In this document: in pieces, positions 1 to 6,956 of the stretch
Position numbering within the stretch: position 1 is the stretch's first letter
Layout of the letters: the number at the start of each line of letters is the position of its first letter
NCBI GenBank assembly: GCA_964431735.1
Contig: CAYSLJ010000078.1
Location: 1-32,560 of the forward strand
Direction of reading: 5' to 3'
DNA from: CALARM01 sp964431735
GTDB taxonomy: Bacteria > Vulcanimicrobiota > SpSt-956 > JAKJGF01
DNA length: 32,560 nucleotides
Position numbers and translations under genes: made by a program
The notes under the pieces: model-generated
Told to the model about the DNA's origin: nothing
Database searches by the model: none
What the model saw: only the letters and a program-made list of their open reading frames with translations

Positions 1-2
1 GG

Positions 3-52
3 AAGAGCCTCACACACCGGAAGGTATTTGATGACTTTTCGGATAGGCTCTT
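3..52. other. Inverted repeat just past the first gene
   Basis: AAGAGCCT (3-10) and AGGCTCTT (45-52) form a perfect 8-bp stem that overlaps the stop codon of the minus-strand gene beginning at 51. It could help end that transcript. There is no T-run, so it is not a typical intrinsic terminator, and the loop is long. Confidence 0.25.
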
Positions 53-1121
53 AGTTCAATTCCCATTCAAGTGTATAATTTTCCTGCCATATATTCTCCA
101 GGTACAGTTCTATTTTATCAGTAGATATTTTCGGAAAATAAATATAACCGTCTGCTTTTTGCCCCTGTGATATGGTATTATCAAAAACACTGTCACATCT
201 TATCATATCATGTCTGTTACCGTCTCCGTCTATCATATAGGCATTATCTTTGAAAGGAGAAATCTTCATATCCGAATGACTTGCATTATCGATGATCACC
301 TGGAATACTATGTTTGTACTGATACCTCTATTTTTTATTTCCTGCTGCATAAGCTTTGTTTTCATATCATTATTAACATCTGTTCTCTGAGAAAGACGGT
401 ATGTAGAATAAACCCTGAAAAGTTCCTGGTCCCACATTACAACTGTAATTTTAGACACAGGAGGAGTAACAGGTTTACCGTAATCAGGCTGTCCGTAATT
501 ATAATTATTATAATCACTGTAGTCAAGTCTGTCTGAAGACATTCTCGTAGCTGTTGTAGCCATATATAAAGGGTCACCGTACATTATAGCCAGTCCAAGA
601 TTGGCAAGATTATATTGCCAGTCATCATTATCTGAAGTATTGTTTTCTTTTTTACTGCCTGTTTCTATCTTGATTGCCCTTGTTCTTATGGCAAGGACAC
701 TGTAATAATCATCTGCAGGATTACTGGAAGGGCTATATTTTATATTAACAGGCTGTGAAGTAATTTCATCGGGAACAGGAGGCTTTTCACCGACAGACAC
801 AGGAGGATTATCACTGCCAGATGAAGGAAGATCTTTTGTAGCAGTATCACCAATATCAGGGGTAGAAGTCGATAATTTCTCAGTTATTATTACATTACAT
901 GAGTTCTCACCGGGAACACTCACAACCTTTCCTCTTACAATGGGTTTTCGCAGTCTTAAAATAAGGATAGTATCACCTGTCTGAATATTATCATTGCTTC
1001 CAAGGCTTACTATAATCTCATCCTGTGATACAACCTTCACAACCATACCAACCCTTCCGTAAGCTATAAACAAAGTAGATAATACCAATACCAGTGTTAA
1101 GAAGATAATTTTAAATTTCAC
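51..1121 (-). CDS. Exported protein with SH3-like N-terminal and DUF4352-like C-terminal regions
   Basis: I do not recognise a named family over the full length. The protein has a hydrophobic signal segment in its first 20 residues. A beta-rich stretch follows (VGMVVKVVSQDEIIVSLG ... GDTILILR ... RGKVVSV), resembling the SH3-like domain found in FlgT-type and other envelope proteins. Next come a Pro/Ser-rich linker and a Tyr/Asn/Gly-rich patch. The C-terminal region of about 130 residues ends in a pattern (SQGQKADGYIYFP ... IELYLE) like DUF4352 or other immunoglobulin-like extracellular domains. I chose the GTG at 1121 because GGAGGTG at 1137-1131 sits 9 nt upstream. The GTG at 1133 overlaps that ribosome binding site, so it is unlikely. 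The likely location is periplasmic or cell surface. Function unknown. Confidence 0.7.
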   Translation of the reverse strand: MKFKIIFLTLVLVLSTLFIAYGRVGMVVKVVSQDEIIVSLGSNDNIQTGDTILILRLRKPIVRGKVVSVPGENSCNVIITEKLSTSTPDIGDTATKDLPSSGSDNPPVSVGEKPPVPDEITSQPVNIKYSPSSNPADDYYSVLAIRTRAIKIETGSKKENNTSDNDDWQYNLANLGLAIMYGDPLYMATTATRMSSDRLDYSDYNNYNYGQPDYGKPVTPPVSKITVVMWDQELFRVYSTYRLSQRTDVNNDMKTKLMQQEIKNRGISTNIVFQVIIDNASHSDMKISPFKDNAYMIDGDGNRHDMIRCDSVFDNTISQGQKADGYIYFPKISTDKIELYLENIWQENYTLEWELN

Positions 1122-1143
1122 TTTAACAAACACCTCCGAAAAT

Positions 1144-1164
1144 CAGTAACCGGTGACCGGTGAC
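1144..1164. repeat. Heptamer array, GTGACCG type
   Basis: Three 7-bp units of the GTAACCG/GTGACCG type lie in the leader of the minus-strand exported-protein gene, just upstream of its ribosome binding site. On the minus strand the units read GTCACCG, with no stop codon. Confidence 0.7.
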
Positions 1165-1185
1165 ATATAATATATTATCATAATT

Positions 1186-1213
1186 ATTATATCATAAGTG
1201 AGAAAAAAGACAA
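1186..1213 (-). promoter_or_regulatory. Sigma70-type promoter for the exported-protein gene
   Basis: On the minus strand TTGTCT (1213-1208), a 16-bp spacer and TATAAT (1191-1186) are preceded by TG at the extended -10 position. Transcription would start near 1179 and run through the GTGACCG array to the GGAGGTG ribosome binding site. Seen by eye only. Confidence 0.6.
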
Positions 1214-1220
1214 TGGAAAT

Positions 1221-1244
1221 CGTAATGCGTTATGTGTGACGGGA
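1221..1244. repeat. Degenerate heptamer array, GTAATGC/GTGACGG type
   Basis: Three to four loose 7-bp units (GTAATGC, GTTATGT, GTGACGG) lie in the divergent spacer between the exported-protein gene and the BsuPI-domain gene. Confidence 0.5.
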
Positions 1245-1289
1245 GAGCTTATTTTTTGTATAATGATAGTTATAAAAAAATCACATATA

Positions 1290-1318
1290 TTTACATTTTA
1301 TTCTAAATAAAATATAAT
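1290..1318 (+). promoter_or_regulatory. Sigma70-type promoter for the BsuPI-domain gene
   Basis: TTTACA (1290-1295), an exact 17-bp spacer and TATAAT (1313-1318) make a near-consensus promoter pointing at the gene starting at 1377. The predicted leader of about 50 nt contains a heptamer array. Confidence 0.7.
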
Positions 1319-1341
1319 GTAATCTATAGCTGTTTTCATTA

Positions 1342-1366
1342 AACGCGTCACACGTAACGCATCACG
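1342..1366. repeat. Heptamer array, ACGCGT type, degenerate
   Basis: Units ACGCGTC, ACACGTA and ACGCATC lie in the leader immediately upstream of the BsuPI-domain gene, about 10 nt before its GTG start. Confidence 0.6.
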
Positions 1367-1376
1367 GTTCATCGAG

Positions 1377-1889
1377 GTGATTTATATCAGAACATTTATA
1401 GTTATATTACTTATAATTTTCACCATATTTGTTGTAGTTATGAATCTTCTGAGTAATTATTATCAACCGGCAGATACAACTACATCCCTGAGTACAGGTC
1501 AACTGGAATTCACCCTGGAAACAGGTAAAAAAGTATTTCAACAGGGAGAAGATATAGATATAAAACTTTCTGTAAAAAATATAACAGATAAACCTGTAAC
1601 ACTGGAATTTGAAACAACCCAGTCCTGTGAGTTTATAATAAGACAGCAGGTAAATTTCGTATTTTTCAGTTACGGTATGGATGTATGGAAATCGTCATAT
1701 GGTAAGAGATATGAAGAGAAAGAAAATCAGATAATCCTGAAACAGGGGCAGAAAAAAACATTTCAAACAGCATGGAAACAGGTAAACGCAAAAGGTGAGC
1801 CGGTAGAACCGGGAAAATATGTTATAAGTGCTGCCTTACTTACAAAAAATAAACAGCCTCTTTTACAACTCAGGATGAATACAAAATAA
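1377..1889 (+). CDS. Membrane-anchored BsuPI-domain protein
   Basis: The protein is 170 residues long. One hydrophobic segment (residues 4-24) acts as an anchor or uncleaved signal. The rest, residues 45-165, is a single beta-sandwich of the BsuPI type (intracellular proteinase inhibitor family). The family pattern is visible: VKNITDKPVTLEFE, then CEFIIR, VWKSSYG, a LKQGQKKTF turn with a following W, and a VEPGKYVISAAL ending. In other bacteria this domain is usually found in secreted or envelope proteins, and its partner is seldom known. The GTG start overlaps a GAGGTGA ribosome-binding-like sequence. No better in-frame start with a site is visible, so the exact start is uncertain. It has its own promoter and is followed by the kinase gene on the same strand. 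Confidence 0.75.
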   Translation: MIYIRTFIVILLIIFTIFVVVMNLLSNYYQPADTTTSLSTGQLEFTLETGKKVFQQGEDIDIKLSVKNITDKPVTLEFETTQSCEFIIRQQVNFVFFSYGMDVWKSSYGKRYEEKENQIILKQGQKKTFQTAWKQVNAKGEPVEPGKYVISAALLTKNKQPLLQLRMNTK

Positions 1890-1948
1890 ATAGCTGTCAT
1901 TAGTACCGCAACAGGTAAATTGGTACCAAAAAAAATATGGCATACACT

Positions 1949-2097
1949 CCTGTCCCTGGCCGGGCTCTGGAGGAAAAGATATGCCGTATTAAAAGAGAAT
2001 TGTAAATGATATAGATGCAAAATATTAACAGTCTGCAAAACCAGTTTGCCACACAATAGGATCATATCTTTTCCGGAAGAGTCCGGACAGGGACAGG
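1949..2097. repeat. Large imperfect inverted repeat upstream of the kinase gene
   Basis: Arms 1949-1983 and 2063-2097 are reverse complements at 30 of 35 positions, with a 79-nt centre. The arms are GC-rich compared with their surroundings. The left arm ends in GGAGG, 7 nt, then ATG, a textbook translation start that opens only the three-codon frame ATG-CCG-TAT-TAA. This could be a leader RNA hairpin, an operator region or a remnant of a small palindromic element. It lies entirely in the 270-nt spacer before the kinase start. Confidence 0.6.
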
Positions 2098-2159
2098 TTT
2101 TAGAAATGGGTATGAACTTATCTGGAGCGGTACTTAAATGGAAACTAATAAGAGGATTT

Positions 2160-4130
2160 ATGTCAGTAACCTGTACAAAGTGTAAAACAGAAAACAGAGA
2201 GCAGGCAAAGTTTTGCTGTAAATGCGGCAATCTTATGAGCCAGAACGGCACACATAAAAAAAGAGACAGTGGAAAAATTCTCGGAAACAGATACAGAATA
2301 GAAAAATTAGTAAAAAGTGGTGGTATGGGTTCCATATATAGAGGCAAACATATAAAACTTAATGAAACCTTTGCCATAAAGGAAATGCTTTTTACTTCTA
2401 CAGATGAAAAACAAAACCAGTATGCAATGAAACGTTTTTATGAAGAAGCAAAACTTCTTTCCAGATTAAGACACCCCAATCTGCCTGTAGTAACAGATTA
2501 TTTTGATGAAGATAATAAATATTACATAGTAATGGATTTTGTAGAAGGAGACGATCTGGGAGAAATATTAAAAAAATACGGTTCTCCCGGCCTTCCGGAA
2601 AAACATGTAAAGTTCTGGACAGAAGAAATATTAAAAGTCCTGGATTATCTTCACTCACAGGATCCACCTGTTATATACAGAGATATAAAACCTTCAAATA
2701 TAATGATAAGGAAAAGCGACAAAAAAGTCATGCTTGTAGATTTCGGTATAGCCAGAACTGTTCAGGGTAATATTTATTCAGGACAAACTGCCATAGGAAC
2801 ATTTGGATATGCCCCTTTAGAACAATACAGAGGCTCTGTTGAACCGAGAAGTGATATATATGCCATGGGAGCGACTATGCACTGTCTTCTCACAGGCGTG
2901 GAACCTGTATCATGTGATTTCAGACCTGTAAGAGAAATAGTTCCGTCACTTTCAGAAGGAATAGAGAAAATAATAGTTAAAGCTGTTATGGAAAAACCTG
3001 AAGATAGATATGACTCTGCAAAAGATATGCTGCAGGCCATGAATCTTTTCCGGGAAGGCATCAGGCAAATTCCACATAAAAGTCTTACTCCTGCTATAAT
3101 AGAACGAAAGAAAATAATATGTGATATAAACACAAGAAAACCTTTTAAAGAACAAATAACAGATGAAAAACTTATAAATGATATAAAAAATATTGTAAAC
3201 AACTGGGGCAATAATGTAAGCTGGTTTTCAAGGGATCTCGGGAAAAAAATAGATATCACTCAAATAATAAGAGAGAATGGTTTTATAATTTCTATTGAAG
3301 TGCTCTTTCTGGAAAGAATCATTGAAGAGGGTATAGAGCCATGCAGTGATGAGACACAAAAAAACCCTGCCTTTCAGGAACCATCCTATAAATCGCTGGA
3401 AGAATTTCCAATAACAGGGCCTCCGGAAAATTTCACAACAAAACTGGATGAACATTATATTTTCCCTGATTCAAAAGAAGTTGTACGATGTCCGAAATGC
3501 GGAGGAGACGGTGATATTATATGTAAAGACTGCAGGGGAAAAGGGATAACAACAAAAACAAAAAAGATAAACAGTAATTCTCCTCCTTCACAGGAATCTG
3601 CAAAATGTAGATGCTGCAGAGGCACAGGTAAAGCTACATGTGATTTATGTAACGGCTATAAAGAAATTATAAAATATATCTATTTCAGTACAAAATATTA
3701 TCCCATGTATTTTTCGGAAATACTCTATAAGGGAAGACTTGATAAAGGGTTATTCCAGGAAAGTGATAAATTTCTTATATACGAAGAAGAAATATTCAAC
3801 AGACAGAAGAGCAAATCTTTTGATGATAAAAAGCTTCAGCCATTACATAATTCTTTATTTTATGAAGCCTTACATGCCCTTATGGATGCAATAAGCTCCC
3901 ACCATAAAGATGAGAAAAAAATGCTTAAAATACCTCTCAAGATGAAACTTTCCATAGAAGAAATGGTAATAAGAGAGGTACAGTTTAAAGATAAAAAGAA
4001 AAATAATACCCTCTGGATATACGGAACAGAAACGGGGAAAGACAGATTAACAATAGAAAACCGGCCTCTTCTCTGGTCTGCTGAAGATGTAATAGGCGAA
4101 GTGAGAAACATACTTACAGGACGCAGATAA
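2160..4130 (+). CDS. Ser/Thr protein kinase with zinc ribbon and DnaJ-like cysteine knuckles
   Basis: A cytoplasmic 656-residue kinase with no membrane segment. Residues 5-22 form a zinc ribbon (CTKC ... CKC). The kinase domain spans about 44-305: glycine loop KSGGMGSIY at 52-60 (first glycine replaced by lysine), ATP lysine K74, helix-C EEAKLL, YRDIKPSN with catalytic D175 (Tyr in place of the usual His), DFG at D194, and GYAPLEQ. Residues near 444-495 hold four CxxCxGxG-like knuckles (CPKCGGDG, CKDCRGKG, CRCCRGTG, CDLCNG), the DnaJ-type zinc finger arrangement. These may bind unfolded or partner proteins (inference). I chose the ATG at 2160, where the zinc ribbon begins, with AGAGG 4-5 nt upstream. 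An in-frame GTG at 2046 would add 38 unconvincing residues. The substrate is unknown. Confidence 0.88.
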   Translation: MSVTCTKCKTENREQAKFCCKCGNLMSQNGTHKKRDSGKILGNRYRIEKLVKSGGMGSIYRGKHIKLNETFAIKEMLFTSTDEKQNQYAMKRFYEEAKLLSRLRHPNLPVVTDYFDEDNKYYIVMDFVEGDDLGEILKKYGSPGLPEKHVKFWTEEILKVLDYLHSQDPPVIYRDIKPSNIMIRKSDKKVMLVDFGIARTVQGNIYSGQTAIGTFGYAPLEQYRGSVEPRSDIYAMGATMHCLLTGVEPVSCDFRPVREIVPSLSEGIEKIIVKAVMEKPEDRYDSAKDMLQAMNLFREGIRQIPHKSLTPAIIERKKIICDINTRKPFKEQITDEKLINDIKNIVNNWGNNVSWFSRDLGKKIDITQIIRENGFIISIEVLFLERIIEEGIEPCSDETQKNPAFQEPSYKSLEEFPITGPPENFTTKLDEHYIFPDSKEVVRCPKCGGDGDIICKDCRGKGITTKTKKINSNSPPSQESAKCRCCRGTGKATCDLCNGYKEIIKYIYFSTKYYPMYFSEILYKGRLDKGLFQESDKFLIYEEEIFNRQKSKSFDDKKLQPLHNSLFYEALHALMDAISSHHKDEKKMLKIPLKMKLSIEEMVIREVQFKDKKKNNTLWIYGTETGKDRLTIENRPLLWSAEDVIGEVRNILTGRR

Positions 4131-4135
4131 CGAAT

Positions 4136-4165
4136 CGTGACGCGTAACGCGTTACGCGTGACGCG
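4136..4165. repeat. Heptamer array, ACGCGT palindrome type
   Basis: Successive ACGCGT hexamers are separated by single variable bases. On the plus strand the variable positions read G, A, T, G, giving TGA, TAA, none, TGA. The array begins 5 nt after the kinase stop codon, in the convergent spacer with the DedA gene. Confidence 0.9.
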
Positions 4166-4215
4166 AGGATACCAATCGTTCTAATAATGTGCCAGAGTTA
4201 TTTTTCTTACAGATC

Positions 4216-4917
4216 TTAATTACCTTTATTTTCTGTTTCAGTCATAGAAACGAAAAATCTCTTTTTTACCAGAAAAACAATAATAATCAATAAAATTATA
4301 CATGGCATTACTATAATCCAGACTTTTTTGAAAGACTCAAAATAATATTTAAATGTCTCTCCTCCGTAATATATGGCACAACAGAAAAATGTTGACCATA
4401 AAAAGGCACTCAATAGATTTATAAGGCCAAATTTAACAGGAGACATCTGCCCACTGCTGCATACCAGGGCTATGGCAGTACGAAGACCTATGAGAAACCT
4501 TGAAGGAAGCACTGCCCACCCTCCGTAAGTATCTACCATCTTTTTAATCCATGGATACCAGGCCTGAAGCCTCTTCGATTTTGCAATGACCTTATCCGTA
4601 TTACCCCTTACCAGGTGAAAATAAATATTGTCTCCAGCAGAGCCTCCTATAGTGGCCATAAGAATTATACCGGGAAGACTCATATAACCCATAGCGCAGA
4701 AAATACATGATACGAAAAGAACTGTTTCCCCTTCAACAATAGTTCCAATGAGAACTGCCAGATATCCCAGAAGAGAAAGAAATTGTTTATTTTCATTACC
4801 ACCTTTCTGAAACATGGCAAAAACATAATCTTTAAACGATGCTCCGTATAAAGACAGTAAAACTATAACTATAAGAAGCACTATTACAACAATCACATTT
4901 TTTATATTTTTACTCAT
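4216..4917 (-). CDS. DedA/VTT-family membrane protein
   Basis: This integral membrane protein of about 233 residues belongs to the DedA (SNARE-associated/VTT) family. Members are now linked to lipid scrambling and flipping, such as undecaprenyl-phosphate and phosphatidylethanolamine, and to membrane stress resistance. Visible landmarks are the early IVEGETVLF segment with its conserved acidic residues, GGSAGDNIYFHLVR, and PSRFLIGLRTAIALVCSSGQM, which matches the family's R-F-x-P/I-G-x-R region. Hydrophobic helices cover both ends. I chose the ATG at 4917 because an AAAGG sits 9 nt upstream. A GTG at 4935 would add six residues. It is the last gene of the seven-gene minus-strand run and follows another VTT-like protein, YqaA. 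Confidence 0.88.
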   Translation of the reverse strand: MSKNIKNVIVVIVLLIVIVLLSLYGASFKDYVFAMFQKGGNENKQFLSLLGYLAVLIGTIVEGETVLFVSCIFCAMGYMSLPGIILMATIGGSAGDNIYFHLVRGNTDKVIAKSKRLQAWYPWIKKMVDTYGGWAVLPSRFLIGLRTAIALVCSSGQMSPVKFGLINLLSAFLWSTFFCCAIYYGGETFKYYFESFKKVWIIVMPCIILLIIIVFLVKKRFFVSMTETENKGN

Positions 4918-4937
4918 AAAAACAAACCTTTCCACCT

Positions 4938-4964
4938 GTCACGCGTCACGCGTTACGCGTCACG
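4938..4964. repeat. Heptamer array, ACGCGT type, between yqaA and dedA
   Basis: On the minus strand the units read GTGACGC, GTAACGC, GTGACGC, GTGACA. All variable positions are purines, so stop codons lie on the strand of the upstream gene yqaA. The array begins 3 nt after the yqaA stop codon and makes up most of the spacer. Confidence 0.9.
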
Positions 4965-4967
4965 AAT

Positions 4968-5390
4968 TTACCATATCCACTTGAACCCTGCTATCATGAC
5001 AATATATCTTACAATTCTCCCGCTGTAAGTATAAATTATGAAATCCCTCAATCTAATGCCTATTATTCCCGATGCCAGAACAATGGGATCTCCTATGCCG
5101 GGAATCCAGGACAGAAGAAGTATGGGACTTTTATATTTATTTACTCTCTCTATGGCTTTTTTTATTCCGGGATTATTTCTGTCTACAGAAAAATACCTCT
5201 TTATTATATAATTATCACACATTACACCCATAAAATAGGTGGCAGTAGAACCGAGACAGTTTCCTGCCGATGCAGAAAGAAAACAAATAACAGGATCCAT
5301 ACCTTTTATTAAAGCTACAATAATAAATCCTTCAGATGCAAAGGGAAGCACTGTGGCTGATAAAAAACACCCGGCAAATAAATAAAACAT
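4968..5390 (-). CDS. yqaA: YqaA-family membrane protein
   Basis: A 140-residue membrane protein of the YqaA family, a short branch of the DedA/VTT superfamily. Visible family features are the opening FLSATVLPFASEGFIIVAL, then AGNCLGSTATYFMG, LLLSWIPGIGDPIVLASGI, and a C-terminal GRIVRYIVMIAG. The length matches the family. The role is presumed to be lipid or membrane homeostasis (inference from the superfamily). The ATG at 5390 is the only start that keeps the first helix, yet no Shine-Dalgarno precedes it. Instead, an open heptamer array ends directly against the ATG and pairs with an inverted array running from the stop codon of the upstream radical SAM gene. Confidence 0.87.
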   Translation of the reverse strand: MFYLFAGCFLSATVLPFASEGFIIVALIKGMDPVICFLSASAGNCLGSTATYFMGVMCDNYIIKRYFSVDRNNPGIKKAIERVNKYKSPILLLSWIPGIGDPIVLASGIIGIRLRDFIIYTYSGRIVRYIVMIAGFKWIW

Positions 5391-5468
5391 GTGAGTGAAT
5401 AGTGAATAGTGAATAGTGAGAAGAGTAAATTTCTACTCACGACTCACGACTCACGACTCACTATTTCA
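5391..5468. repeat. Inverted pair of heptamer arrays spanning a gene junction
   Basis: Plus-strand 5391-5420 is GTGAATA-type and 5433-5468 is ACTCACG-type, so the two arms can pair around a 12-nt loop. Read on the minus strand, the order is the TGA stop of the radical SAM gene (5468-5466, inside the array), GTGAGTC-type units, the loop, complementary units, then the ATG of yqaA. The whole spacer is repeat. Confidence 0.9.
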
Positions 5469-6890
5469 CCTCCAGAGAAAATCTTCTTTCCACATATTAT
5501 TCTTTTTCAAAGATTTTACCATCAATCTGTCATGTTTCCTGTGTGCCCATCTGTCTGCCATATCAGACAGATCTTTATACTGACCGTATGAACCGTAATT
5601 TCCTCTATATCTGAAATATTGAGAAGGCCTTGCAAAAAACCTGGCATATGCATGTTCAAGAAGGAATTTCATCTCTTCATTGGATATACGGGGATGATGG
5701 AATGTAAGGTTGAGACCGTCAAATTTTTCCCAGTCAGTCTCAAAAATTTTATCCCTTATTTCCTCATAAAATTTTGTTCCCGGAAAAGGAGTCAGTACTT
5801 TATAAGAAGCCAGAGTAGTATCAAGATCAAGAGAATATCTCGTTGTTTCAACAATACTTTGTACCGTATCTTTCAGATAACCGAATATATAAAAAGCCTG
5901 TGTTTGAATACCCTTTTTCCAGCAATATTTTATCATATTTCTCTGATGTTCGTCAGTAACAGGACGTCTTCCCAGTTCTTTCATAGCTTCTTCATTTATT
6001 GATTCGACTCCAAAGGTCATTCTTTTTAATCCGAGCTTTTTAAGTTTTTCAAGGAGAGGTATATCCAGGGTATCGAGCCTTGTTTCTATTTCGAAATATA
6101 TATCCATTCCGAGTTTTTCCAGTTCTTTCATGAATTCTTCAATTCTGTCTTTTTTTCCCGTAAAATTCGAATCCCGAAATATGATATAATGACTTCCGAA
6201 AAGCCTGTAATTTCTTTTTATTTCTTTTATGACTCTGTCTATTGACTGAAGTCTGTATGAACCGCCTATACGATGGGGACAGTAACTGCATCTCTCAGGG
6301 CAACTTCTGCTGCTGACCATCGTAACGACTTTACTTGTAGATTTCATGGTACCTGGAAGAGCATTTTTTGTTTTATTAAATATTTCCCAGTCAGAAAAAG
6401 GAAGACTGTCAAGGTCGGCAATCTCAGGAGAATCTATCATACCTGAAAAATTTTCACTGAAAGCAAGCTCCATACATGCCGCTTCCGGTTCACCCTTTAT
6501 AATAAAATCTGCAGTAGAAGAAAAAAGATAAGGGAGATGGGTGGCACAGAGTCCTATAAATCCTGTTTTTCCATGTCTGTTTTTTTCTTTAAATTTTCTC
6601 GCCCAGTACCGTTCATTTTTATAATCTATAAGAGAAGACAATATTATAGCCACATCACCTTCCGGTACAGGGCCATCTGTAAATATAACTTCATGACCTG
6701 CTTCTTTAAATATGGATGCAAGAAGAGACATCTGAATACTGGGTATATTCTGATAGGCTCTCCTTACCCATTCAAGCCACAGAGTTGTTATGGAAAAAGC
6801 TTTAAATCTGGCGCCAAAACCGCCTACAATCGTATCTTTATTAACAAAACCATTTTTACCTTTTATATCTGCAAGAACTATTTTTGACAT
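5466..6890 (-). CDS. Radical SAM enzyme with N-terminal B12-binding-like domain
   Basis: A 474-residue cytoplasmic iron-sulfur enzyme. Residues 1-160 resemble the cobalamin-binding Rossmann domain of B12-dependent radical SAM proteins (SLLASIFKEAGHEVIFTDG, DVAIILSSL, FIIKGEPEAACMEL). I do not see the DxHxxG cobalamin-ligand motif, so B12 may be bound without the lower ligand or not at all. The radical SAM core follows, with the cluster motif at C197, C201 and C204 (SCPERCSYC) and the usual ETRLDTLDIPLLEKLKKLG and FGVES segments. The substrate is unknown. Related enzymes methylate or rearrange lipids, hopanoids, peptides and antibiotics. The start is firm: AGAGGT lies 5 nt before the ATG. The stop TGA lies in the adjacent heptamer array. 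Confidence 0.85.
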   Translation of the reverse strand: MSKIVLADIKGKNGFVNKDTIVGGFGARFKAFSITTLWLEWVRRAYQNIPSIQMSLLASIFKEAGHEVIFTDGPVPEGDVAIILSSLIDYKNERYWARKFKEKNRHGKTGFIGLCATHLPYLFSSTADFIIKGEPEAACMELAFSENFSGMIDSPEIADLDSLPFSDWEIFNKTKNALPGTMKSTSKVVTMVSSRSCPERCSYCPHRIGGSYRLQSIDRVIKEIKRNYRLFGSHYIIFRDSNFTGKKDRIEEFMKELEKLGMDIYFEIETRLDTLDIPLLEKLKKLGLKRMTFGVESINEEAMKELGRRPVTDEHQRNMIKYCWKKGIQTQAFYIFGYLKDTVQSIVETTRYSLDLDTTLASYKVLTPFPGTKFYEEIRDKIFETDWEKFDGLNLTFHHPRISNEEMKFLLEHAYARFFARPSQYFRYRGNYGSYGQYKDLSDMADRWAHRKHDRLMVKSLKKNNMWKEDFLWR

Positions 6891-6923
6891 TTTTACCTCT
6901 TTAAAATTGTGATGTGTGACAAA

Positions 6924-6956
6924 TCACGCGTCACGCGTTACGCGTTACGCGTTACG
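6924..6956. repeat. Heptamer array, ACGCGT type, touching a stop codon
   Basis: The array abuts the TAA of the MacB-type permease gene with no gap. On the minus strand the units read GTAACGC three times, then GTGACGC, GTGA, so every variable base is a purine and every unit carries a stop on the gene's strand. Confidence 0.92.

Noticed and set aside
2046..2159. An upstream GTG start for the kinase
   Set aside because: The extra 38 residues come largely from the right arm of the inverted repeat and show no domain; the zinc ribbon begins at the ATG at 2160.
1763..2377. A 204-codon minus-strand open frame across the BsuPI gene end and kinase start
   Set aside because: It is antisense to two well-supported genes, has no family resemblance and crosses the inverted repeat.
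4136..4165. The 7-bp arrays as CRISPR or ordinary microsatellites
   Set aside because: There are no unique spacers and the units are only 7 bp. The fixed palindrome plus one free base and the link to gene ends are unlike simple slippage repeats.
5391..5468. A rho-independent terminator between the radical SAM gene and yqaA
   Set aside because: The stem is formed by arrays but no T-run follows, and yqaA needs read-through transcription because no promoter is visible between them.
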